Shown here one piece after another: positions 45,918 through 58,688 of a stretch of 64,000 nt of DNA (its first letter is position 1; each line of letters begins with the position of its first letter). The position numbers were made by a program, and so were the translations under genes. The DNA is from Atkinsonella hypoxylon (lineage: Eukaryota; Ascomycota; Sordariomycetes; Hypocreales; Clavicipitaceae): assembly GCA_000729835.1 (NCBI GenBank), contig JFHB01000033.1, positions 1-64,000 on the forward strand, read 5' to 3'. The notes beneath the pieces are model-generated. The model saw only the letters and a program-made list of their open reading frames with translations, did not search any database and had not been told where the DNA came from.

Positions 45918-48900
45918 AGTGGTACCGAATTTTTAGCTCGAAAAACCGAACCCGTTCGATGGGGCGCGAGCGTGGTGACCCGCAAATCAGAACGATGGGC
46001 CAGGGTCGCCTGGTTCAAAACGAGGACGAAGTGAAGGAGCAAGCGTCGGAGAGAGGAAGATGAAGCCCCAGATTTCAGGGACAGCCGCTGCCAGGTGCAG
46101 GCGCATCGCACCTTCCGGCCTGAGGAGACGGCCCCAAGCAGGCAAGCAACAGGCAGGCAAGCTGTGCGTGGGCAGTGCGGGAAAACGAGTCAAATCTGCT
46201 CTGCTCTGCTTTGGTACAACAAGAGATTGTCGCACGCCGCCGGACCGGTTCACGTCGGGCCAGGCAGGCAATTTTCGACGAGCACTCGAGAGGATAAGTT
46301 GACTCGAACGCTTGTTGCAACAGTTGCCGCGCTGTGAACGACTATCTAACTGTGCAGCCGCGCAGGGAGCCGCTCGAGCGCTTTCAAGTTATGTCCAGCG
46401 AAGAGGGGTTACCGGGTTCCTTATTAAGACTATGAAGAGAGTAAACAATAAAACGCCTAAAGGCGATGGGGGACAAGAGAAGGAAATTTTGCAGTTGGTA
46501 GCACACATCACACGTCGCGAGTCCACATGCAGCACAACGATGGAGAATGGTGACAAGCTGCTTCCTGAGACCCAAGACACAAGCTATGTGGCGTCAACAA
46601 GGGCTGATGAGAGCAGAGCAAGCAGGTCCTCTCGGTCCTCCAGGTCCTCCACAATGCGGCTGCGATGCACAAAGAGTATGCACGAAGAGTTTCCGTCCGC
46701 AGCTGCCGCTTCAAGGGTCTTGGATGCAAAGACAGGGAAGGCCGTCCGTCAGTCAGTGCGTGGGTGGCATGACAGCCGTGACGTGACGAAGTGATGCGTT
46801 GTCTTGGGTCCATGAGAATTAATGTTCATTGGGCCACAATGTTATACATACAAGGATCCAACCAAGCATGTCCGCCGAGAGTGAGTGGATTTGATGCAGA
46901 TTAACTACTGAAGAAGATGTCGATGCAGGTGTTGTGGCCGCACAAGAACTTGGAGAAGGCCAGTTTCTGCCTCTGGCGTCGGCGCAGAGTGGCTCCCCAT
47001 TGTTGAGTTGATGAGAATGAAGCTCTTGAAGCTTGTGCCAGGCACAGCTATCGCCTTACATCGGCAGCCACCCGGTCCAAGCTTGCGGCCGAGTTTACTG
47101 CTAAGCGACAGGTGCCGAGCAGGTTTAGCTGCTGATTATTGATTTGTCCCGTCCGGAAACAGGCAGCAACAGGGCAGGGCAGCATTCTCGGATGTGTAGA
47201 TCCAAACAGAAAGCAAACTGTTTGGTACCCATGCAATGCTGTCGTGATATACAGATGAGGGAGGGGGTGACGAAGCTGGTAACTCACCGTCAAGTTATCG
47301 AACAGAAGGAGCCTGCTGGCATGTGGGCACCTGTTTGGGCCCATTCAGTGTGTTATTGAGTGTGAATAATGTGCCTATTTCTTTCGTGTCAATGCAGGCA
47401 TCAGGTTTGGGTCTACGGAATACAGGCGCTTCAATTGACAAGGCCTCGTCGTCTTCCGGATACTTGAACACGACGAGAATCAGCGATTATCATGAAGTTC
47501 GAGTTTGAGCCTCCGTTAAAGAGGCAGGCAGGCGACACCACTCGTATCGCAAGTTGCACGGCACATAACTAGTGCATCGTGCAAGGTGCAAGGTGCATGG
47601 CAGGATGGATGCGCGGTGGCTTTTCGCTTCAATATGTTCTACTAAAACACAGTCACCAACCAGCCAGCCGGGATCTCTTGGGGCCTTTTCGCGTCTACCC
47701 ACATGTTCGACCAGTCGAATCATTTAATTAAAGGTGCTTCGGATGCAATACTAAGCTTCCTTATAACTCCACCGAGCTAAGGAGAAAAAGCGGGGTCGGT
47801 ACCAGCCTGTAGTTTCAATGTGTTACTTTGATACCTAGGTAGTTAAGATAGATCGGAATATGGCTATGGCTACTCCGTATACCCATCTCTTAGGAACCGG
47901 TAAGGCTCTAACGCGGTACTGACAGGGATTCTCCACCAATAAAAAAATGTCGCTGTAGGGGACCTCCTGCATAGTACTAATCTACACTATAATGGAAGTC
48001 GAGCAACTATCTAATTTACAAGAGGTATATATATCTACTAGATAGATACCTACCATCTAAACCTTTCTACTAGGTACCTAGGTAGGTAGATAGGTACTTA
48101 AGTACTTATGTAAGCTAAAAATAGATAAATTTATTAGTATAGGCCTTAATTGTAGCCTACTATAACGCGTACTACGCTGTACTGATTTATTATTATAAGT
48201 GCTAGCTAAAACGCGTAATATAGTGCTTCAGCTTTTAGTTGTGGGGCTGAGATACCGCGTTGGAGCCGCACCGGTTCCAAAGAGATGCTGCAGAGGTTAG
48301 CGGGCCAACCCATCCGCTGGTTGCAGACAGAAAAAAGTCAGCACTGAAAACCATGACGTGGGATGTTGCGCTTGGAATCGAGATCTGGTGCTCTGCTTCT
48401 CAATTGTCGCCATGTACCTATGTACCTAACACTCAATCGAAGAGACTCGAATAATCTATGTTCGCCAGAGGAATTGCAAGACGTGAAGTAATTCTTCGTG
48501 ACTACAATGATTTTTCTGGTACTTGTATTAATAGTGTCAGCTATTACTGTCGAACGAGTGCTTGAACCAGTTTGGTTGATTGGTTTGTATATAATCCATC
48601 TCAGTATTACCGGACTGGGGCCAATTCGTCGCCAAGGTACGGAATACAAAGACTTGACGAAGTGCGGAGTATCACTACGCTTTCGTACCAACCCAACCTT
48701 TTCAAGCTTTGGTATTCCCCGGTTCTAGTGGATTGCGCGACGCGCAACGTCGCTTTTTGTAGCTTGGGTGCTATGCGGCACTTGTGTCATAATTAAATTA
48801 GTACTTACCTACCTGGATACCTACGGGATACATACTAGGTACTTAGATAGGTACCCGTAGGTAGGTACCAGGTAGGTATGCAAGAAAAATACCTACCTTC

Positions 48901-49734
48901 AAGGCGATGTGTTTCATTCGGCCGGTATTCTGTCAGTACGAAAGCGTGGTCTCATCGGCACCAATAAGATATGCCTTCGTCTTTATGCCTGACGTAGGTA
49001 GGTAGCTTGAAGTATCTCCTGACCTGAAGGGCCGTACGACTAAATGGCTGCATTGGAAGGTACACCCCGCACTATACTACTTTACACATACATCGCGCGT
49101 CCGTCTCGCAACCCCCACCATCTTGGTGGTTTTCAAATAATTCAGGGCATTCTAATTCAACTTGTCTAGCATCATCCTAGTTTCCTGTCGCTTATAATTA
49201 AAGCTAAGACAAGGTTTTCCCCTTATTAGACACCTTTATGCTAGCTTATCCCATGGAGTGCGGGAAGGCGCCAACGAAGATACTTCTGAGCATCCCGAAT
49301 TCACTGGGCACGCCTGTGTATATCCGGAATTCTCCTGGACGTTTATTAACTACCTAGGTACCTAGGTACCTACCATTGAGGTTCGCACGTAAATTGAGTA
49401 ACTTAGGTACCTTTCGCCCCTGCTTGTCCTGGTTGGCACCAGGAGCCGCTACTAGAGGTCATTCGAAATCACGGCCAGCGAGAAAAAAAGTGGGTCAGTA
49501 CAGAGGTGTAGTCTTTGGGGTCCTCAAGAAGATCATTGTTGAGCTTGATCTTCTCTCCGACATGGAGCTTTCCAGCACGCATCAGCCCGAGCTCTCTCTG
49601 CAGTCATGACGTCCAGCTTCAAGGTCGATCGATTCTTTCAGTCCGCTCTGCTCTGCTCGAATCCCGCCCGAGACTAGACCTAACCGCAGTTGCGAAATTG
49701 ACTCCCTCCCCCAACAACACAATCACTACTTCCC
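45918..49734. other. 3.8-kb gene-free region with ACCTAGGT-type repeats
   Basis: No supported gene. The interval 47,820-48,180 and again 48,800-48,900, 49,000 and 49,350-49,420 are dense in TAGGTA/TACCTA words (ACCTAGGTAGGTA and variants). An AT-rich patch at 48,050-48,240 may be an old transposon scrap. The last 300 bases hold the promoter of the ribonuclease gene. Confidence 0.55.
47820..49420. repeat. Dispersed TACCTAGGTA-type tetranucleotide clusters
   Basis: Clusters of CTAGGTAC/GGTAGGTA words lie at about 48,060-48,110, 48,805-48,900, 49,000-49,010 and 49,350-49,410. The units are self-complementary, so each cluster can form hairpins. Such words are common in Sordariomycete intergenic DNA. 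No borders of a transposon were seen. Confidence 0.6.
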
Positions 49735-50307
49735 ATGAGACTGTCACTTGCCTTCTTGTCCCTCGTCGCCATCGTCGCTGCCGCCAGCGACTTGGTAACC
49801 TGCGGCTCGACCCAATATAGTAGCGATGCTATCGCCAAGGCCTCCGGTGCGTCGTGCCAGATGGTCAATAAAGGCATCACCGTCGGCTCCAATCCGTATC
49901 CCCATCTATACAAGAACTTGGAGAAATTCAAGCTCAACAGCTTGAGTGGACCATTCTATGAATTCCCCATTCTCTCCAATGGTCAGGTTTACTCCGGTGG
50001 TCAGTTGTTTCTCGTGCCTTTCGGTGTGAATTATGGCGCTGAGCAGTGTTCTCCTTCTTGGAATTGCTTCACGAAGGCATTGATACGTCGGTGTGCGTGC
50101 TGACGCTGAACAGGGAACCCCGGTCCTGATCGAGTCATCATCACAAAGGACTGCAAGCGAGCCGGCGTCCTGACGCACCAGGATGCCTCGGGCAACGCTT
50201 TTCGCGAATGCAGCGTCAAGGCCTCTGCTGCGTCGTCCATAAATATCCCAGGTCATTCAGCGCTTGCGATGTGTCTGGTTGTGATGTTTGCGTTTGCTGT
50301 GGAGTGA
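49735..50307 (+). CDS. Secreted guanyl-type ribonuclease (N1/T1 family), possibly GPI-anchored
   Basis: Exons 49,735-49,999 and 50,114-50,307 encode 152 aa. The intron has GTCAGT and AACAG ends and joins VYSG-G-NPGPDRVII. The signal peptide is MRLSLAFLSLVAIVAAAS. The T1 catalytic set is present: His57 in YPHLYKN, Glu76 in FYEFPIL, Arg95 in GPDRVII and His110 in LTHQDASGN, with Cys residues at 23, 41, 102 and 121. The enzyme cuts single-stranded RNA after G. The last about 25 residues (SSINIPGHSALAMCLVVMFA and four more) form a hydrophobic tail after a Ser-rich stretch, like a GPI-attachment signal. Classical T1 enzymes end at the last Cys, so this tail is unusual. Residue numbers assume this splice model. 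Confidence 0.85.
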
Positions 50308-53300
50308 TTAGCCTTAACTAGGCTTGGAGACTTGAGTGTTGTTGGTCAATCGGTTGAAAATTCAACGTTTGATTGTGCGGAAGTGAGATTACAAAGCTTT
50401 TCACATAATCTACGTCTAATAGAGAGGTTTTTTCACGAGATGATTTTTTTAATTAGGCACATATATATACATACTAGATACTATTCTAGATATCTTACAG
50501 TCAATATATGATAAAAGCATAGGGAAGCTCTTTTGTAACATCTACATACTATATAATCTCAGGTTTCTGTTCTATGGTACTAGTTTTGGACGACGGTTTC
50601 TTTTCGATGATGATTAGTTGGCAATGTCCATTTCAAGGCTTCCTTGATAGAGAGGTCCCTACTGACCCTATATAGACCTGTACGTTGGGATGTGAGAATC
50701 CTCCCTCTATTGCCAACCAGTCCAACAAATCCTGGATCAACCATCGACGTGAATTGCTCTTCTTATGTAGGGTAGCTATCTTGCATCTGAAATACACATA
50801 ATTTGATCTTTTCTGTTCAGGAATGCCTCGGCTTGTCAATGGATCCGCCCGCTACAGCATAGTCGTGTGAGCAGGAAGCAGCAGGCTTTCATGATTCACA
50901 TCTATCTGTTAAGAACGTGCTCATGTCAAGATTGCTCAACCTCCCAAACGAGCACAGTGAGCCTTCTCACCACAAATCGTTCGAGATTCAGTCCAGAGGC
51001 CATGATAGTACGTCGAAAACGCTTCAGGCGTCATCAAAGTATTGTCTTGCGAGGCTGCTGACACGGCGACATCGTCCAACCATCACGTTGTTTCTCGACG
51101 TGAACATGCTATCTGGCTCGCGACCCTTGCCCAAATCTCGAGTATTAATTTGGCACACTGGAAGAAGCGCAAGATTTAGCAGTGACTCTATGATCCATTA
51201 AGAATTGGAGTTGGCTTCCTAACCATAGCCGCACGATCAGACGCCTCAAAGGACGACGTGACTCAAATCCACTAGTAGGTGTCTCGAGGATATTGAGTCT
51301 CACCCTTCTTCAACACAAGAGAGACAATGCTCCTTGACATCCCAGTCGTTTACATACATGACTCTGAAATCCGACGAGCGCTTCAATTTCGCATCTCCAC
51401 TTTATTGCACGGAACAGTTATTCTGATTACCTCACCTTCCTTGTAGCTCACGGCGCTCCTGTCCGTGCGATATCCGTCATGGCTGCCGGGGCCGCATCTA
51501 GGACACGGTGGATAAGGGTGGACAAATCGTGGAAGGCTCTTGAAGCAAGAGATACGATGGAACGAACTTGCCTGTGGTCCGCCGCCGTGGCGCAGAGGTC
51601 TGGAGTGTTGGTGCTCTGATCATGCTGTCTCAAAGAGGGCATCTGGAGCGGTCAAGCTATGCGACGTGATGAGTTGAATTCCGCTTGTTTTCTTGGCCCT
51701 TGCGGCTAGGCTAGCAGCTCGGTGTGCACTCAGCCGAGCTTTTTTTCCCCTTCTTTGTGTTGGAATGAGGAGAACTAGCTTGCTTCTCACCTCATCTATG
51801 TGTCACACTTTTTCAACAAGCAACAATCCTCGCCAGTACATGGCGTGTGATAAATCTATCTGTTTTAAGAAGAATAACCCGTTGTAATTGTGACTAGGGG
51901 TGTGCTCCGATATCATGATTCTACCGAGCCCCTTGACAAAGCCTTTTCTGCTTCCTTGGCAATAACAATGGAAAAGAATGAGTAATGGATGATGTCCAAC
52001 TGGTGATGGTGGTTCCGAGGGGGGATCATCTGTCGAATCAATTCTTCACGCAGCCGAGCAATCCCTGGAGTTTCGTCGCGCTATCACATATCGCTCTCGC
52101 TCGTGCAGACGTGTCCCATGGGGTAGGTCAAGTGCCCCTTGAGTCACAATCACGCATGGGCTACTTGTCGTCCTTAAAAGTTCGGATTCCCTCACGATAG
52201 GAAGAGTCACAAGCGAAATGCCAAGATCGCGGTACTAACAACATTGACACATCCGCATTGTCATGCTTTGCATGGGGACCAATTATAACATCTGCCACAG
52301 AGCTGGCCAGCAAGGCTGCTCTCGGTCCGCCCTGGCGTAGGAATTGATCATATGTCATCTGCTGCACGGTAAAGGACAGGCATTTGCTGCAATATATTCA
52401 AGATTTGCAAACATATATACCCTGTTTGATATGGGTGCTGCCGTCACATTATCGGATAAACCCCAGAGAAAACGATGGTCACATTTCACCCGCATGACAC
52501 ATCTGCTCCGCAGATGAGCTCAAACCATGGCACAACCGTCAATATTACTCAACTATAAAAAAAGATGGGCTGCAATTGAATGAACAGCCCGATTGCCGTG
52601 GCTGGCGAGCTGCCTCTCATAGGCTCATCAGAACGCAAAATGAGGCAAAATGGGTTCAGTTCCTTGTCCAAGCTTTCTGTATCAGGGCAGCACAAAGAAT
52701 GGCATTGTTGGACAGGCGTTGGGATAAGACAAGACAGATTCCTTCTAGGGTGAGTTCACTTGGGAACAAGGGGCCTGGGGTAGTGCAACCGAGCGGGCAT
52801 GGATCCCACTTAATGTCCTGAACACGATGGCAGGTTTTGACGAGATTTGATTGTATCAGTCTGTACGGCGTAATTCGCAGCGTGATTCCAATGTCTGGGG
52901 CTTGTAGGTAGATGACGGTTCCTATTCGGGCCCGCGACCATGGCAGCCAAGCCCTCTCTCGTGAATTTTGTTGTCCGTTAATCTCCGATCCAATAGAACA
53001 CCCAAGGAATGCAAAAATAACGCTCGCAGATTGTGATTTTCACTTCTGCTTCACGTTAAAAACCCGTTCTCTGATGCGACCCGTTGACCCCTCACTGCAT
53101 GCGTCGTCGATCCCACAAGCCGGTCAGGGCCTTCGGACCACAGCGCAAAGCAGCATGCTCCTCCTCACTTTGTTGCAACAATAGACGACTGGAGCGAGCG
53201 GGGAAAGTAGTCAAGGAAAAGCCCGAGCGGTTCGCCTGGTCATAGCACGCATGGACTCTCTGACCAACATCCCCTTCCGGGCTCTCTTCCCCAGCGCAGA

Positions 53301-53970
53301 AAAGCTGATGGACGAGAAGAGGAGTGAGTGTATCTAACAGAAGGCACGAGAGAAAAAAAAAAAAAAGAAAAAAAGACAAAAGTCACCTGACTGGATGTTC
53401 ATGCGCAAACCCCCACTTCGGCCGCGTTTGTATCCTTCGTGGCCGAAGAGGGGATTGTTTCAAGTCACATTGTCCGCTACGGAATACTTCAGCTCAGCTT
53501 GACACTGGCGTCGGGCATCGACGGCACGCTGATCTCGATTCGGCAAGCACCACGGAACATGGCGTGGCGTTTTTGTGCGGACTGTGGGAATGCGAAGAAT
53601 CTCCGTCGGGGTGTGTAGTGAGTGAGTGGTATTTGCTGGGATGGGTGCCGATTGACCGTGTGGTCTGCAGTCCGAGACTGTTCATTGCATAACCCAGTCG
53701 TGTTGGAACTTGGAGCGGGGAAGAAAGCAAAGCAAAGCTTGGTGTGGGGTGGGGCAGCCTCGGCATTGATGGTGAGAGAGCGCGGTAGAATCCCAAAACA
53801 ACAAGATTGGTGGCGTGGACTAATAAAGACGAAAATGTGCCGAATGTGCCCCAAGAACGCCTACATGTCAAAAATCCGGAGTACGTTGCGGAGCAATAGT
53901 GGCTACGCTTGATGACAATGATGCGTTTCCATTCCAATAGTTCAACACAGAATCACGCGCATTTCTGATC

Positions 53971-54007
53971 TAACCCGCCTAACCCGCCTAACCCGCCTAA
54001 CCCGCCT
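53971..54007. repeat. TAACCCGCC 9-bp tandem repeat, four copies
   Basis: Four perfect units of TAACCCGCC, followed by TGCC. The unit resembles but is not the fungal telomere repeat (TAACCC). Confidence 0.95.
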
Positions 54008-54309
54008 GCCGACATCCAATCTGCCTGCAACGCAACGCTATGCTCGGAGTGCAAAGCGTATATGACAGACAACAGTAACGGTACGAGACCTCATCGATCC
54101 AGCCATGGCCTGCCCCTTGATGAGCATCGTTTGCAGGGAACGGTGACTCGGCCGCAGCTGGAGGGCCAGGCCTCTGCAAAACAAACCTCGTGTCTTCGTT
54201 TGAAATCATGTTACCCCGTATTTTTGCAACGCCGGCCTGCCCCCATCAACACATGAGCATGGGCCTAATAATTCTGCGATTGGTTTGGCTGGGAACTTTT
54301 CGACTCTCG

Positions 54310-54327
54310 CCCGGGGGGGGGGGGGGC
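54310..54327. repeat. Poly-G tract
   Basis: A run of about 16 G after CGCCC. Such tracts can form G-quadruplexes and are error-prone in sequencing. Confidence 0.9.
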
Positions 54328-57300
54328 TACACTACACTAGATGAAGAAAGTAGTGGACCGGTCCTTACCAGGCTCTGAACTCATTCAGAAGCTACTGCTT
54401 CATCAGATTCCCCCAGCGTGACTGCTTCTCCCCAATAGCATGTGCACGTAAGAGCTCTCCAGAGATGCTCCGTCCAGCACACAGAACAATTGAATCAAAG
54501 CCCTTTTGGCTACAAATATATATTTCAATTGGACGGAGTATACAGCGTTCTAGAGCGTTTGATTTCCTACCTTGCAATGTGGTCATCACCGAGAGTCAGG
54601 CTTCAATGGCATGCGTTGTGGTCGTTGGCAGCGAAAGGGGTCAAATGGTGGTAACTCAGGATAACCCGGCTAAATTGTCGACCGCGTGCTAGCTTCCTGG
54701 CATGATAGCCAGACAATTAGCAGTGAGAACTGACAAATCGATAAACAAAGCAAAGCTGGAGCTCAGTATGTTGTCGAAGTCGTGGCAACTTCAGCTTATT
54801 TGTCGACGTCCATTTCAGATTCGCCGCGAGGGGAGGAACAGTTGCCTGCTTCCTTGTTTCATCTCGAGTTCTTAATGTAGCAAGCGGTCCTAGCGGAGGT
54901 ATATGAATACAGAAAGGGCTCAAGGTTCTCTAGCGAAGACTTGCGGAGGCCCCTAGTTTATTGGCTCCAGGTCTAGCACATATTGTAACATTGCAGTAAA
55001 CAAATTGTCTTGACGGTTTGCCCTCTTGTCCACGGGCAGGCCTGGAGGGCAGTTGATGCGAAAGAACTGCGGATAGCCGTCGGTCGTAGAGTAGGCCAAG
55101 AGGAATATGCTCTCTCGTATGGCAAGAAGAAGGCTCAACGAAGGCGGCCATTTCTTTTCTCAAGTGCTTCGCAGATGCAAGTGTTGAATATTTACTTTAA
55201 GACAGTTCACTCCCCTGGATTTATTTCACACGGCTGACACAGCAGTCGTCACGTGTGGAGTCTACAGCTCACCGACTTGCCGACCTGACCTAACCATACT
55301 ATGGGTCTCTGTACCGTAAAGCTGCCCTTCCGATTGGCCTACCCGAGCTTGGATTTACTGGGATTCGTATTCAATCTCTAAGCATACATAGAATGGCGAA
55401 AGAATAGAGACATATTAACATAATGACTACGACAAGAAAAACACGAAATATAAGTAGAATCTAGCAAAATTAAAGGGGTTTTTTTTTTTTCATTTTTCAT
55501 ACATGTATAATTATATATAGGTAATGAGCTACAACGCGCAAGGTACCATATTGGCTAAATCATCCCCACGTCGCGGAGACCCACACCACAGTCTCTCTCG
55601 TAAGCCTCCAAACATGGAACTGTCCCACTTCTCACTTCCCCTCCCTGTAGACCTGGTACGTTTGCGAGACGTGCAATGTAGCTCTTTGTTATTCATACTG
55701 CTGCCGGTACTTCTATCATTGTGTTAGTTAACTACTAGACGAAGTATCTTCTGCGCTGATGATTCTTATTGACCAGCAAATCCCAGTCGGTACATCTTAG
55801 TAGCCTTACGGTCCTCGAAGTGAGGTAAGTGTCAGGTAGGGTCGGGTCCTGATGGTCCATCATCTACAGACTCATCACGTGTGTATCATCTGAAGCAAAA
55901 GTGGCAACTACGCATATCCTGATAAATGCCGGATCCAGTGCACTAAATCCCCCTGTACGTGCATTCAAGAGTCTTGTAAGATTGTAATACAGGGAAGCAT
56001 CGCATGTGCGTAAGGAGTCTCCATTGAGCAAGATACTCCCAGAGGGCGCAAACCGGCATTGGTTCGCGAGTCATGACAGTGTAAGTAGTTGAAACTTCGA
56101 GGCTAGGCCAAGCATTCGCGTTTTGGAGCCCAGTACTGCACAAGATCAATACCTGCCAAGCAAGACTTTTGCTTTAGCACCAAGCTGCTCAATGTATCCT
56201 CGCAACCTTATGGATAGCAACTTAAAGTACTCTCCTCCTTGCGCCATGTCATAGTGAAAGGGTTACGACTTGATGCCCGAGCTCACCGTCTTCGGCCTGT
56301 TGATGCTTAGCTCGCCTAGCTGATCATGAAATAAATGGAGAAGAAAATAGATTTACAATTGCAAGTCAGAGGAAGAAAGAAGCCATAAGGCCGAGCAGAT
56401 GGAATCGACCCTCCGCCTCCCAATATGGTAATTGATCTTTTCCAAATCGGTATTGGACAAGTAGCTGAAACGCGTGCTTGATTGGGTATAAAGCGAGGCA
56501 CCGAAATGAGCCCGGCAGATCTTGGTCACATAGTGCTGCGCCGCTTGACGTGGAGCTTGTGATAATGCGCACTGTTCTCCGTGCCACTACGACCATCGAG
56601 AGGCACTGAACGCAGCAAAGTCACGGTTCTTTGCCTGGCACCACCACTTGAGACGTTTCTTCATGATCACCCAACACTCGGAGGAGTGCCGTGAACTTTG
56701 CTTGCTGCTAGGATGTCCTGTGATGATGAGCACAGGGTGCATGAAAGCGCAGCACTGATGACAACGGTGGCAACCTATCAATTCACAAGGGGAGCAAAGA
56801 TGGTATTAGCGTGTTTAAAAAAACAGGGGTCCTTGTGAATGACAAAGAGCAAAAGCTCTGAGCTCACGGAGTAGTTACAATGTAGAGCAGATCAGGGGGG
56901 TAGAATCATACAAATGATACACCACGTTGTGCCCATGTATCTAATCTATAAGTCTCAGTAGGTTCAAATGGATCCGTGGGGGGACAAATGGCGACGCCAT
57001 GCGCTTTTCTGCTCATGAGCCACGTGAAATTACCAGGGTTCCGCTCGGTCGTGCAAGCAAGCCGTTCCGAAAACGTCTCCAGTCGCGATCAACGATGCAG
57101 GCAGTAAGTAGTTAATATGCACGGCAATTCAAGGCCAGGCAGAAAGTCGGGACCAAAGGAGACACGGGAATTGGCATTGCCGCACAAGATCGGAACGAAA
57201 TGCAATTGTGACGATGGTGCGCTCTGGTGAATCACGCTGCAGCGAACTGATCAGTTGATCTATCCATCGGCCTCCTTTCCTGCATGTCCCGCCAGAGTCG

Positions 57301-58285
57301 AAGCTTGAGGTGAGGGCAACTTGCCGGGAAAGCCGCACATATCCCTTTTTCGCACCATGCCACTAGCTAGTGGAAATTATCGTCGGTTGAGGTGAGGCTC
57401 TAGTTATTGTCAACATTTTGAGCGGCAGGACGGAGTATGTAGGCAGAGTCAACAGGACTGGAGTCAACAGGAGTCACAACAGGTCGGTCTGGTACGCAAG
57501 CCCAGCTCGTGTGAAACATGCATACACACGCCCGTGTGGATCTTGGTCTTTGGTCCACTTGGCGCTCGCTCGGTTAAATGCATACCGTACCCCCGCATGC
57601 TGCATTTCGAGTACCCAGTTAAGTTAGTTAACTGTCTATTCCGTACCGTGATTAATTTACTTCCGAAACCCATGAAACGCCTAAACGGTCGCCGGGAGAG
57701 CAATGCACTCACTGCAGCACCTCTAATGCACATTGTAGTTACCTGTCTATTCCCTATCAAGCTCGTGGCTGGCGTGGAAGTACCAGAAAGACAAGACGAA
57801 ATCAAGCCCGCACCATGTTTTTTTGTGCCCAAGATAAGTTGAGTGAGAGATAGCTAAGGTAAATATGCTGCACGCCGGTCGCTCAGAAAATCGTCGACCT
57901 GGAATTAGACTCACACAAGCCGCTCTGCCACCAGCCGGGATAGAACGACGGGACAGTCAGCAGTTGCTTTTCTTGGCTTTTCACACCCTGGACATCTCCG
58001 CGAATGAGCTACCGAGTACCGGCAAACCCCATCAGGGTGCGCAGCTGGACATCGCTCTTCAAGCCAAGGCTTAACTAATGGTTGCAGGGAAATGCCCAGC
58101 CTGCAACAGGAACATTGCATTCTACTTCAGCGTATCGCGCTAGCAGCTTGGGGGTGAACAGCGACAGATTTCACAATTTGTCATTCTCTTGCTGGCCTTG
58201 CAGAACGGTGTGGCAGACCGGGGCTAATCATAGCCAGAGGTTCCAGAATTGTCCGTCGTACGCCGGGGAGGGGGCGGGGGAGGTG

Positions 58286-58688
58286 CATTCCCTGGATGAT
58301 TTTACAAATCTACTTGACCAGGGTTAGCGAACCTATTAGATATCTGCTTCGCGAATTAGTGTGAGATATAAAGTAGAACACTAGGTACATTCAACTACTA
58401 ATAACTAAGCAGAAAAGGAGGTATCTGTAAGTCGAGTAAAATACCCCGCATGACCTCCATCTGCTGCTCTAATTACTGCTAGAGGAGGTATTACAGAATT
58501 TAGCTAGAATGGCATTCTTAGCAGCCTATATATAGCCTTAAATGCGCTTTTATACTATAAAGACTGAATATTATATTCCTTTTTTCTTATCTGTGTTTTT
58601 AGTTGCCGCTGTTAGCGACTACCTCATAGGTGGATAAAAGTGGGACTAGTATATTTGTAAAGTAATTCAGGGGTTATAGTGTACATAT
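58286..58688. mobile_element. MITE-like element, copy 1 (about 400 bp)
   Basis: The left end CATTCCCTGGATGATTTTAC (then AAATCTAC) is the inverted partner of the right end TTTGTAAAGTAATTCAGGGG (then TTATAGTGTA). The same terminal sequence bounds the element at 59,804-60,102, which makes these two copies of one family. The inside is AT-rich and non-coding. The ends are more diverged than in copy 2. Confidence 0.6.

Larger units (their letters stand above)
50308..58285. other. Long gene-poor region, no supported gene
   Basis: Apart from simple repeats I see no exon chain or protein motif on either strand over about 8 kb. AT-rich spots lie at 50,440-50,580 and 55,430-55,540. ORFs stay below about 150 codons and overlap in several frames. 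One minus-strand stretch near 54,953-55,138 (TTDGYPQFFRINCPPGLPVD) looks protein-like but has no ATG or neighbouring exons. Confidence 0.5.

Noticed and set aside
51578..51690. tRNA-like start GCCGCCGTGGCGCAGAGG with a possible B-box-like AGTTGAATTCC about 80 bases on
   Set aside because: No proper anticodon stem or acceptor pairing can be folded. At most it is a tRNA-derived relic or SINE head, and a single copy gives no proof.
54953..55138. Protein-like minus-strand stretch TTDGYPQFFRINCPPGLPVD
   Set aside because: No ATG in frame, no adjoining exon and no recognised family. Possibly a decayed gene end.
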